Assembly: GCF_010020825.1 (NCBI RefSeq)
Contig: NZ_JAACJE010000001.1
Coordinates: 2,418,001-2,482,000, forward strand
Direction: 5' to 3'
DNA length: 64,000 nucleotides
Origin: Acidovorax sp. 210-6
Lineage (GTDB): Bacteria > Pseudomonadota > Gammaproteobacteria > Burkholderiales > Burkholderiaceae_C
Part shown: positions 56,072 to 63,708 of the stretch, piece by piece
Layout of the letters: each line of letters begins with the position of its first letter
Numbering within the stretch: the stretch's first letter is position 1
Translations under genes and position numbers: made by a program
The notes under the pieces: generated by a model
Told to the model about the DNA's origin: nothing
Database searches by the model: none
What the model saw: only the letters and a program-made list of their open reading frames with translations

Positions 56072-56264
56072 GATTTTATCTTTTGAAACCAATTAAATGT
56101 AGAGAAAGAAGGTTTAAAGCTTTCCCGCAGGGTGGCAACCAAATTGTGGGGGGCATCTGGTTGTTTGATCTTATCAACGCAATGACCGGAGTTGGCCGAA
56201 AGCTGCCCCATAAACGACGCCGCTTCACTCCTGCTCAGGCTCAAACACATCGCCCAGATCAAGA

Positions 56265-56320
56265 GTCAAATCGCCCTGCAGGGCATATCCAACAAGCGCT
56301 AGCAGCTATTGATTCAATAG
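56265..56320 (-). repeat. Dispersed hairpin repeat downstream of cobT
   Basis: On the minus strand it reads GCTATTGAATCAATAGC, then TGCTAGCGCTTGTTGGATAT, then GCCCTGCAGGGCGATTTGA. The tip and core are well preserved. The surrounding gap (56072-56371) holds no convincing gene. Confidence 0.8.
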
Positions 56321-56371
56321 CTGCTAGCGGATTCCGTTGCCTCCACTTGGGGGCAACGCCGGGGCTACCCA

Positions 56372-57433
56372 TCACGCTGCGGTTTGCCCCGACACCCCCG
56401 CCGCCTCAAAGCTCGCCATCTCGCGCAGGATGCCGCAGGCCGATGGCAGCAGCGGCCAGGCCAGCGCGGCGCCGGAGCCTTCGCCCAGGCGCAGGCCCAG
56501 GTCGAGCAGGGGCTCGGCCTGCATTTGCGCGAGCATGAGCTGGTGGCCGCGCTCGCCCGAGCGGTGGGCGAAGACGCAGCGTTGCAGCACATGGGGCTGC
56601 AGGCGGCTGGCGACGAGCACGGCGGCGCTGGTGATGAAGCCGTCCACCAGGATCACACGGCGCTCGGCCGCGGCCTGCAGCACGGCGCCCACCATGGTGG
56701 CGACTTCGTAGCCGCCGAGCGCTGCCAGCGCATCAAGCGGTGCGGTAGCGGCGACGTTCACGTCCAGCGCCTGTTGCAGCACGGCGCGTTTGCGCTCGAT
56801 ACCGGCAGCGTCCAGCCCGGTGCCCGCGCCGGTGCATTCGGCCAGTGAGAGGCCGCACAGGCGCGCCAGCAGCAGCGAGGCGACCGATGTGTTGGCGATG
56901 CCCATTTCACCCAGCAACAGCGCGTTGCCCGGCAGGTCGCGCACCAGTTCGGCGCCGTTGTTCAGCGCCTGGGCGCATTGCGCGGCGCTCATGGCCGGGC
57001 CTTGGCTGGCGTCTTGCGTGCCAGGCGCCACCTTGCGCAGCAGCAGGCGAGGCTGGCCGGGGGCGGCTTCGCGCGGGGCGATGTTGCGCGCCACGCCGCA
57101 GTCCACCACGGTGAGCGCCAGGCCGTGCTGGCGCGCCAGCACGCTGACGGCGGCGCCGCCGGCGAGGAAGTTTTCCACCATCTGCCAGGTCACGTCGCTC
57201 GGGAAGGCCGAGACGCCGCGCGCGGCCAGGCCGTGGTCGCCCGCGAAGACGACCATTTGCGGCTGCTCCAGCGCCGGGGTTTCGGTGCCCAGAATCTGCC
57301 CCAGCGTGAGCGCCAGGCTTTCCAGGCGGCCCAGCGAGCCCAGGGGTTTGGTTTTGTGGTCCAGCTTGTGCTGCAGGGCCTGGGCGAGCTGCTCGTTGGC
57401 GATGTCGGCAATCAGGGGCAGGTGGGCATTCAT
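56372..57433 (-). CDS. cobT: Nicotinate-nucleotide--dimethylbenzimidazole phosphoribosyltransferase
   Basis: CobT activates dimethylbenzimidazole to alpha-ribazole phosphate for the lower ligand of cobalamin. The start at 57433 (MNAHLPLIADIANEQ) gives 353 residues. Motifs include HKTKPLGSLGRLESLAL, VVFAGDHGLAARGVSAFP, LLLGEMGIANTSVAS and the C-terminal catalytic Glu region LGEGSGAALAWPLL. It follows bluB, which makes its substrate, 97 bases downstream. Confidence 0.96.
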   Translation of the reverse strand: MNAHLPLIADIANEQLAQALQHKLDHKTKPLGSLGRLESLALTLGQILGTETPALEQPQMVVFAGDHGLAARGVSAFPSDVTWQMVENFLAGGAAVSVLARQHGLALTVVDCGVARNIAPREAAPGQPRLLLRKVAPGTQDASQGPAMSAAQCAQALNNGAELVRDLPGNALLLGEMGIANTSVASLLLARLCGLSLAECTGAGTGLDAAGIERKRAVLQQALDVNVAATAPLDALAALGGYEVATMVGAVLQAAAERRVILVDGFITSAAVLVASRLQPHVLQRCVFAHRSGERGHQLMLAQMQAEPLLDLGLRLGEGSGAALAWPLLPSACGILREMASFEAAGVSGQTAA

Positions 57434-57530
57434 GGCTTGTTCAATTTTCAATCGGGGTGGGGCGCGGCCCGCACACGCAGGCCCGCGCGATCAATGGCGG
57501 TGCGCGCCGGGTCGGCGCGTGGTGGCGGGG

Positions 57531-58292
57531 TCAGGCGATGGCTTCGCGGCCGCGCTGGGCCGCAGCCTGGTCGCGCTGCAGGTGGGCGATGAGGGGCTGC
57601 TGGTCGCCCTGCTGGCCCCATTGGTCGAAGTACACGAGGTCTTCCATGGGCAGGCGCGGCAGCCAGCCAGCGGTTTCCAGTTCGGGCTTGGCATGGAAGT
57701 GGCTCACGTAGCCCACGCACAGGTAGGCAATGGGGGTAATGCCCTTGGGAATGCCCAGCGCCTCTTGCAAGTCCGCCTGGTGGAAGATGCTGACCCAGCC
57801 CACGCCCAGCCCTTCGGCGCGCGCGGCCAGCCACAGGTTTTGCACGGCGCAAACGCTGCTGTACAGGTCCATGGTCTTCATGTGGGTGCGCCCCACCACC
57901 ACGGGGCCGGTGCGCTCGCGGTCGCAGGTGATGCAGATGCCGACAGGCGACTCAACGATGCCTTCGAGCTTGAGCTTTTGGTAGGTGGCGCGCTTGTCAC
58001 CCTCGAACATGCCGGCGGCTTCGGCGTGGGCCTTGGCGAAGGCAGCGTGCACGCGGCGCTTGGTGTCGGGCGAGCGCACCACGAGGAAGTTCCAAGGCTG
58101 CATGAAGCCCACCGAGGGTGCATGGTGCGCGGCGGTGAGGATGCGGCTGAGCACCTCGTCGGGCACGGGCGTGGGCAAAAACTGCCCGCGCACGTCGCGG
58201 CGTGAAAAGATGGCGTGGTAGATGGCGTCGCGCGCTTCTTGCGTGAAGGCGTGCGCGCTGGGCGTGGCTTGCGCCACTGCGCTGGTATTCAT
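57531..58292 (-). CDS. bluB: 5,6-dimethylbenzimidazole synthase
   Basis: BluB fragments reduced FMN with oxygen to make the lower ligand of vitamin B12. The 253-residue protein is nitroreductase-like with SRRDVRGQFLPTPV, PSVGFMQPWNFLVV, and ARAEGLGVGWVSIF, all typical of BluB. A cobalamin riboswitch lies just upstream, so it should be repressed by the end product. cobT follows on the same strand. Confidence 0.96.
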   Translation of the reverse strand: MNTSAVAQATPSAHAFTQEARDAIYHAIFSRRDVRGQFLPTPVPDEVLSRILTAAHHAPSVGFMQPWNFLVVRSPDTKRRVHAAFAKAHAEAAGMFEGDKRATYQKLKLEGIVESPVGICITCDRERTGPVVVGRTHMKTMDLYSSVCAVQNLWLAARAEGLGVGWVSIFHQADLQEALGIPKGITPIAYLCVGYVSHFHAKPELETAGWLPRLPMEDLVYFDQWGQQGDQQPLIAHLQRDQAAAQRGREAIA

Positions 58293-58349
58293 GGCAGTCC
58301 CCTGTGCGTGAATAGTGGCAGCGCTGCCCGGCCTTGCAGCGCCAAAAAT

Positions 58350-58515
58350 GGCTCAGGCCGGTCTTCTGGCTTGGAGTCGTCTGCCTTGGCACACCTTCCC
58401 GGCTGGGCAGCCAGTGGCATTTGTGCGCGGCATCGTCCTTACAGCGTTGGGCACGCGGCGGATTTGCACCGCCTTCCCGATTCTCCCGTTGCGTCATCGC
58501 ATTGGGCACCTGAGG
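58350..58515 (-). promoter_or_regulatory. Cobalamin riboswitch upstream of bluB
   Basis: Read on the minus strand, the region shows GGTGCCC, the core GGGAAGGCGGTGCAAATCC, GCCGCGTGCCC, a CTGTAAGGACG segment, AGCCGGGAAGGTGTGCC and the B12-box-like AAGCCAGAAGACCGGCC in the usual order. It ends about 58 bases before the bluB start. This fits an AdoCbl riboswitch controlling bluB and cobT. Confidence 0.93.
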
Positions 58516-58549
58516 GGCGGGATCATAGCAGCGGCAGGCCGCGTATTTC

Positions 58550-60052
58550 TTACGCGATGAGCGCGTCCAACACGCCCGGGTCGAAGTGCCGGGCCACGCC
58601 ATCGGCCAGGCCGTCAAACACGGCATCGAGCGTGGGTGCCTGGGCGCCAAACAGGGCGTGCAGCACGGCGGCGTCCTCGAACAAACCGTGCAGGTACACG
58701 CCCAGCACATTGCCCGCCGGGTTCTGCCAGGCGATGCCGGGCATGACCTCGCGCGCCACGTCGCCCTTGGCGGCCATGGCGGGGTGCTGGGCGGTCTGGC
58801 CGTGGTGGATTTCGTAGCCCTCAGCACGCACGCCCGAGAGAGGCGCCCAGGCGCCGGTAAGCTGCCCGAAGGCCGCGCTGGTGCGCTGCACGGTCTTGGC
58901 AGGCTCGAACACGGTGACCAGCGGCAGCAGGCCCAGGCCGGGGCCGTTGCCGTCGATGCCCTCGGGGTCGATCAGTGCCTCGCCCAGCATCTGCAGGCCG
59001 CCGCACACGCCGAGCACGGTGCCACCCTGCCCCGCGTGCGCGGCGATGGATTGGTCCAGCCCCTGCGCGCGCAGCCAGGCCAGGTCGGCGGCGGTGGCCT
59101 TGGAGCCGGGCAGCACGATCCAGTCGCTGGGCCGCAGGCCCGCCACGTCGGCCGGGCTGCGCACCCATTGCAGGCGCAGGCCGGGTACGTTCTTTAGTGG
59201 CTGGAATTCGTCGAGGTTGCTGATGCGCGGGTAGGCCACCACGGCCACGGTGGTGTGCACGGCGCCGGGGGTGGTGCTGCGGTCGTCGAACACGCCATCC
59301 TCCTCGGGCAGGCCGTGGTGCCACTGCATGGGGATGGTGGCCACGGTGGGCACGCCGGTGCGCTCCTGCAGGTGCTGCGGCGCGGGCGCGAGCAGGCTGG
59401 CGTCGCCCCGGAACTTGTTGAGCACGAAGCCGTGGATCAGCGCGCGCTCGTCCTCGGGCAGCAGCGCCCAGGTGCCGTAAAGGTGGGCAAAAGCGCCGCC
59501 CCGGTCGATGTCGGTGACCAGCAGGCAGCGCGCACCGGCATGGCGCGCCACGCGCATGTTCACGATGTCGCTGGCGTGCAGGTTGGTCTCGGCAGGCGAA
59601 CCCGCACCTTCGATCACCACCACGTCGTTCTCGGCGCGCAGTTCGTCCAGCGCGGCGGCAATCTGCGGCCACACCACGGCGCTGCGGCCACGCCAAGGCA
59701 GCGCGGTGAGCTCGGCATTCACCTGCCCCAGCAGCACGACCTGGCTGTGCGTGTCGGCCTCGGGCTTGAGCAAGAGCGGGTTCATGCGCACGCCGGGCAC
59801 GGCGCGCGCGGCCAGGGCCTGGAAGTACTGCGCGCTGCCGATCTCGCCCCAGGCGCCGTCGATGCCCTCGACCACGCGCGCGTTGTTGCTCATGTTCTGC
59901 GCCTTGAACGGCGCCACCTTCAGGCCCTGGTTGCTGTAGTAGCGGCACAGCGCGGTGGTGAGCCAGCTTTTGCCGGCGCCGCTGGTGGTGCCCAGCACCA
60001 TCACGCAGCGGGCCCGTCGTGTGTTTGCAGTGGAGTTGGTGATTGTTGCCAT
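58550..60052 (-). CDS. cobQ: Cobyric acid synthase
   Basis: CobQ amidates four side chains of the corrin ring with glutamine and ATP. The start at 60052 (MATITNSTANTRR) gives 500 residues. The N-terminal domain has the P-loop VMVLGTTSGAGKSWL and FKAQNMSNNARV; the C-terminal glutamine amidotransferase has the nucleophile Cys in VLGVCGGLQMLGE and a His in GYEIHHGQT. It ends before the riboswitch and is divergent from the cREC gene. Confidence 0.96.
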   Translation of the reverse strand: MATITNSTANTRRARCVMVLGTTSGAGKSWLTTALCRYYSNQGLKVAPFKAQNMSNNARVVEGIDGAWGEIGSAQYFQALAARAVPGVRMNPLLLKPEADTHSQVVLLGQVNAELTALPWRGRSAVVWPQIAAALDELRAENDVVVIEGAGSPAETNLHASDIVNMRVARHAGARCLLVTDIDRGGAFAHLYGTWALLPEDERALIHGFVLNKFRGDASLLAPAPQHLQERTGVPTVATIPMQWHHGLPEEDGVFDDRSTTPGAVHTTVAVVAYPRISNLDEFQPLKNVPGLRLQWVRSPADVAGLRPSDWIVLPGSKATAADLAWLRAQGLDQSIAAHAGQGGTVLGVCGGLQMLGEALIDPEGIDGNGPGLGLLPLVTVFEPAKTVQRTSAAFGQLTGAWAPLSGVRAEGYEIHHGQTAQHPAMAAKGDVAREVMPGIAWQNPAGNVLGVYLHGLFEDAAVLHALFGAQAPTLDAVFDGLADGVARHFDPGVLDALIA

Positions 60053-60192
60053 GGGCGCAACGATACCCGCTGCGCACAAGGTTCTTTCGCCATCAGGCTC
60101 TCTGTTACGTTGCGGCGCAGCCATGGTAACGACACCTTTTGTCGCAGCACTGAAGAAAATGTTTCCTGCATTCCCCTTCCACGCTGGAGCCA

Positions 60193-60210
60193 GCCCAGTC
60201 CAGACTGGGC
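60193..60210 (+). other. Perfect 8-bp hairpin in the leader of the cREC gene
   Basis: GCCCAGTC and GACTGGGC pair around CA, 21 bases upstream of the cREC ATG and directly before its ribosome binding site (GGAG). It could affect translation. No T-run follows. Confidence 0.55.
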
Positions 60211-60231
60211 CCAGCAGAAACGGAGCGAACC

Positions 60232-60540
60232 ATGTGGCTACTGATTGACGACGCGCGCGACCTCAACACCGACGCCATTGCCCGCACACCAGAAGCGGGG
60301 CAGCGCCTGCTGGCCAGTGGCCCCTGGGCCTGCCTGTGCCTGGACCATGACCTGGGCACTGAACAAACGGGCCTGGACGTGCTGCACTGGGCCATAGGGC
60401 ATGACTGCTTGCCTCAACGTGTGCAGCTTGTCACGACCAACCTGACGGCCCGCAGCAAAATGTCCTCCGCGCTGCATGCTGCCGGATACACCAGTGCAGA
60501 CGGCCTGAACTTCAAATACACCGATGCGGTGAACTCTTGA
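60232..60540 (+). CDS. Small receiver-like protein, cyclic-phosphate processing receiver (cREC) type
   Basis: The 102-residue product begins MWLLIDDARDLNTDA and has the CLDHDLGTEQTGLDVLHWAI core. The paired acidic motifs LIDDARD and LDHDLG and the short length fit the cREC family, a receiver-like fold that others have predicted to function with RNA repair and conflict systems. It lacks an output domain. It is divergent from cobQ and convergent with the PP2C-coupled unknown gene. Function here is unknown. Confidence 0.72.
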   Translation: MWLLIDDARDLNTDAIARTPEAGQRLLASGPWACLCLDHDLGTEQTGLDVLHWAIGHDCLPQRVQLVTTNLTARSKMSSALHAAGYTSADGLNFKYTDAVNS

Positions 60541-60627
60541 CCCCTTCAAGAGAGCACAGATTCGTATGTGGTGCGAGGTGCAAAAATGCTGGGATTGCTC
60601 TACGTCACTGCGACAGCAGCTTGGCAG

Positions 60628-61065
60628 TCAAGTCATCTTCTGAAGGGCAAGACCGACGGCCGTCAATCTTGCGCAGACATCACCAGATTCAAAATTCCAA
60701 CCATCAGGCATCGATGTTTTGTATTTTTCATTGACAAGAGCAACCTGCGCTGGTTTTTCTATCTTGGCTATCCACAAATACTTGTCCAAAAATTCCGCCA
60801 CCCTCTCCACAGTCCACCCTTGCCGAAAGCGTTCGGTGCATTCATCGCGCAAATACACGCAGGGAACGAGATGCTCATGGTAGGAAGCAATGTCGCTTGT
60901 CTGTCCTTTGATCGCGTAGCTGTTGTGAATGTAGGGATGCTTGAAAAAGCGCGTATCCAAGCTCGCCCCTTCTTCCCAAAGATCGTGAATCAATTGCGCA
61001 AGCCGATACAGCCTGCGCTTGCGCCCTTCGTTTACTGGATGGGGATTGGAGTGCGAATAGCTCAT
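60628..61065 (-). CDS. Unknown protein translationally coupled to a PP2C phosphatase
   Basis: The start at 61065 (MSYSHSNPHPVNEG) gives 145 residues; its ATG overlaps the phosphatase stop (ATGA). I do not recognise the family. Notable parts are RRLYRLAQLIHDLW, YHEHLVPCVYLRDEC, GWTVERVAEFLDKYLWIAKI, and TSMPDGWNFESGDVCARL. The HEHLVP...LRDxC pattern with a later W and D is suggestive of a small catalytic or metal site but nothing can be assigned. It is slightly AT-richer than the cobalamin genes and convergent with cREC. Confidence 0.7.
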   Translation of the reverse strand: MSYSHSNPHPVNEGRKRRLYRLAQLIHDLWEEGASLDTRFFKHPYIHNSYAIKGQTSDIASYHEHLVPCVYLRDECTERFRQGWTVERVAEFLDKYLWIAKIEKPAQVALVNEKYKTSMPDGWNFESGDVCARLTAVGLALQKMT

Positions 61066-61856
61066 GGTGCAAAGAATGGTCGGTTTGAAGACGATTGTGA
61101 CTGACAAAAAATCAACGAGAAGTTGTCGGGCGCCCCGGCCCTGAGCACCGCCCTGCGCAGTATCTGGGCTTGCGCCAGCGCAGAGGTGCCCGGCACGATC
61201 AGTTGCTGCAGCGATGCACTGTCCAAGGTGTCGTGCACGCCATCGGTACACAGCAGCAAGGCATCACCCGGCAAAAAGGGGGTAGCGCAGTGGTGGATGT
61301 CAAAGTCCGTGTCCTCGTTGTCCGCCGCCATGCAAGAGTCCAGAGTGTTGTAGACGGTGGCGTATTCCTCGTCTTCTTCGGCCTCACCACGCGCAATCAT
61401 GCCGTTGAGGACGGTGTGGTCGCGTGACAGTTGCTGCCACTCGCCCTGTGAGGAAAGGCGGTACACCCGGCTGTCACCCACGTTCATGACCGAGCATTGC
61501 TCACCCTGGATTTGTACCGCCGCCAGCGTGGTAGCTGATCCGATGGTTTCGCCAAAGGCTAGCCGATCACACAGGCGGCCGTGCATGCGCCGCACCAGGC
61601 CTTGATCAATCGTTACGCCGCCTTGTATGGCTGCGGCCAACTCCTCCAACACCGTGCGACTGGCACGCTCTGCGTGGGGGGTACCACCTAAGCCATCGGC
61701 CACGGCCAGGGTAACCATGTCGGCATCCATCTGGTGGCAGGCGGGGTGCAGGTTGCGTGCCTGGAAGATGGCCACACCGTTCCAAAGCGTGTCCTGTTGC
61801 ATGGGGTAGCGCCAGTCTGTGCCTTGGTGCTGGGTGTAGGCAATGTCCAGAATCAT
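61062..61856 (-). CDS. PP2C-type protein phosphatase
   Basis: This stand-alone PP2C-like serine/threonine phosphatase has 264 residues. Metal and catalytic motifs are present: VTLAVADGLGG, GSATTLAAVQI, VMNVGDSRVYRL, LLLCTDGVHDTL and GAPDNFSLI. The first motif is atypical (YPMQQDTLW) instead of the usual RxxNED. The start at 61856 has AAAGGA upstream. No kinase gene lies in the window. It is coupled to the unknown 145-residue protein and sits inside the cobalamin locus, where it has no expected role. Confidence 0.85.
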   Translation of the reverse strand: MILDIAYTQHQGTDWRYPMQQDTLWNGVAIFQARNLHPACHQMDADMVTLAVADGLGGTPHAERASRTVLEELAAAIQGGVTIDQGLVRRMHGRLCDRLAFGETIGSATTLAAVQIQGEQCSVMNVGDSRVYRLSSQGEWQQLSRDHTVLNGMIARGEAEEDEEYATVYNTLDSCMAADNEDTDFDIHHCATPFLPGDALLLCTDGVHDTLDSASLQQLIVPGTSALAQAQILRRAVLRAGAPDNFSLIFCQSQSSSNRPFFAP

Positions 61857-62141
61857 CGCAATCCTTTCTGTGGTGGCGACCGGAAACGGCCCGAGGGTCG
61901 CTCGTTGCCATTATTACGATGGGTACGACAAAATGTGTCGCACAAAGGCAGCCACTGGCAAAGCGCGCAAAGGTTTATCCCTGCCTACGACAGGCTGCTC
62001 GTGATGGCGCGCACCTCTGGCGATGTGCAACCGGCCTGCGCTTTGGTGTCCATGGCACCCGAATCTGCCTCGGTGTTCGAAATCAAGAGGGGCTCATGGA
62101 CCGCCTTGCCACCATCTGCATCCGCCTGAGAAGCCAAGCCA
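61857..62141. other. Intergenic stretch ahead of the PP2C gene
   Basis: This 285-base stretch between the AAA+ gene and the PP2C gene holds no convincing ORF. It should contain the promoter for the PP2C-unknown pair; a GTCGCACAAAG and CGACAAAATGTGTCG pairing near 61926-61942 (CGACA...TGTCG) is visible. No terminator or repeat copy was recognised. Confidence 0.45.
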
Positions 62142-62645
62142 TCAATGCAGGCGCACAGCAGTTTGCTGGGCCAGCAGGTCGCACAGCGGCTGCGGGTTGC
62201 GGGGCGATGCCGGGTACAGCGTGGCGGTCAGCAAGGTGCGCAAGCCTAGTGCCTGGCGCTCGCGCAACAGCTCGGCAAAAGCCTGCCGTGCTTGGGGCAA
62301 GCCCCACAGGCGGTCGGCGTCGTCCAGTGCAAGCAAGTCCTGACCGGCAAAGTGCTGCAGTACGCGGCCCATGTCTGCAAAGTGCAGCCCGGCGGCCACT
62401 TCCTGCGCCCATTGCGTGGCCGACAGGCAGGCAATGCTGTCAATGGCCCCGTTGCAACGCGCATGCTGCGCCAGGGCATGGAGCAAGTGGGTTTTGCCGC
62501 TGCCCGGCGGCCCTGCCAACACCAGGGTGCGGAGTGCGGGGCGCTCTTGCGCCACAAAGCGGATGCCTGCCGCACGCGCATGCTGGCTGCTACGCCGGGG
62601 TACAAAGCTGGCCAGCGTCCACTGGCGCCGGGGGTGGTAAAGCAT
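62142..62645 (-). CDS. Short DnaA/Hda-like AAA+ ATPase
   Basis: The start at 62645 (MLYHPRRQWTLASF) follows a strong AGGAGG site and gives 167 residues. The N-terminal part resembles DnaA domain III (TLASFVPRRSSQHARAAG), with Walker A GPPGSGKTHLLHALAQ and Walker B LLALDDADRL. The protein ends after what should be the sensor-I helix, so it lacks the arginine-finger and lid region and has no DNA-binding domain. It is not a standard Hda (about 230 residues). It follows cobC by 61 bases. Confidence 0.78.
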   Translation of the reverse strand: MLYHPRRQWTLASFVPRRSSQHARAAGIRFVAQERPALRTLVLAGPPGSGKTHLLHALAQHARCNGAIDSIACLSATQWAQEVAAGLHFADMGRVLQHFAGQDLLALDDADRLWGLPQARQAFAELLRERQALGLRTLLTATLYPASPRNPQPLCDLLAQQTAVRLH

Positions 62646-62706
62646 GGTGCGATCCTCCTGCTGCTCAAATGCGCAGCTTAGGCGCGGCCTGCGACAAATT
62701 GCGCCG

Positions 62707-63708
62707 CTAAGCAGCCACTGCGGCGAATCGCTCCCAGGCCTGGTGCAGCGCATCCTGCGACTCCGGCGCCAGCACGCCCATACGCACCACGCCCGGTAGG
62801 CCGAACGAGGCGCAGTCGCGCAGTTTGATGCCCTGCACTCGCAGGGCGTGCAGCAGCGCGGGCAGATCGGCCACCGGGGGCCGCGCGCAGAAGTAGTTGG
62901 CCTGGCTGCCGGGCAGCACCTGCCAGCCCAGCGCGGTGCACAGGGCGATCTGGCGGTGTTTCCATTCGCGCAGGCGGGGCAGGCCATCGGCCAGCCATTG
63001 CTGCGTCGTGGGTTGTACCCAGGCCTGCAACAGCGCCACGCCGTGTGCGCCGGTGGGCCACGAAGGGGCCAGGGCGGCCAGATCGGCGGCGTCGGCATCA
63101 GCGCCTTGGGGGGCAATGGCGTAGGCCGCGCGCACCCCCGTCAGGCCCAGGGCCTTGTTGGGCGACCAGAGTTGCCAGCAGATGGGTGGCGGCGCGGGGT
63201 GGGTGTGCAGGCGCAGCGGCTGGTAGGCGCAGTCGAGCACGCGCAGGGTCTGGGCCGGATCGCCTGCCGCTGGCCACGCGGCCAGCGCCGCGTCGGCCTG
63301 GCCCAGGGGGCTGGAGGGCTCGCAGGCCCAGTGCAGCCCTGCCGTGGCATGGGGCTCAGTGTGCACAGCCAGACTCCGGGCGCGTGCAGCCTGGGCGTAG
63401 TCGCCGTAGCCATGCGGGGGCACCGCCACGGCGCGCACGCCTCGCTGTGCGGCCAGTGCGGTGATGCGGTGGATGAATTCACTCGCACTGCCCGCCAGCA
63501 CGATGCGCGCGGCCTCCACGCCATGGAAGGCGGCGAGCTGCGCGCGCAGGTCGGTGTAGGCAGGGTCGGGGTAGCGCGTGGCGTCGGCCTGTTGCACGGC
63601 AGCCAGCGCCAGGGGGCACGGGCCGCAGGCGTTGCTGTTGGTGGAAAAGTCGTGCGGCGCGGCGCCCAGTGCGTCTGTGCCGCCATGCACGGGGAGCAGG
63701 TCAGCCAT
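62707..63708 (-). CDS. cobC: Cobalamin aminotransferase-like threonine-phosphate decarboxylase
   Basis: This class I/II PLP enzyme makes (R)-1-amino-2-propanol phosphate for the nucleotide loop of cobalamin (CobC, called CobD in Salmonella). The 333-residue protein contains [20 protein letters not shown]-like [11 protein letters not shown], the PLP lysine in [17 protein letters not shown] and a C-terminal [13 protein letters not shown]. Its start overlaps the cbiB stop, in a cobalamin operon. The AAA+ gene follows. Confidence 0.92.
   Translation of the reverse strand: MADLLPVHGGTDALGAAPHDFSTNSNACGPCPLALAAVQQADATRYPDPAYTDLRAQLAAFHGVEAARIVLAGSASEFIHRITALAAQRGVRAVAVPPHGYGDYAQAARARSLAVHTEPHATAGLHWACEPSSPLGQADAALAAWPAAGDPAQTLRVLDCAYQPLRLHTHPAPPPICWQLWSPNKALGLTGVRAAYAIAPQGADADAADLAALAPSWPTGAHGVALLQAWVQPTTQQWLADGLPRLREWKHRQIALCTALGWQVLPGSQANYFCARPPVADLPALLHALRVQGIKLRDCASFGLPGVVRMGVLAPESQDALHQAWERFAAVAA

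Noticed and set aside
56026-56262. Short minus-strand frame upstream of the DUF4365 gene
   Set aside because: No similarity recognised, no ribosome binding site, and it overlaps the DUF4365 start; likely non-coding or a remnant.
62142-62645. Assignment as the standard Hda replication regulator
   Set aside because: Too short, lacks the C-terminal half of the AAA+ module and the usual clamp-binding start.
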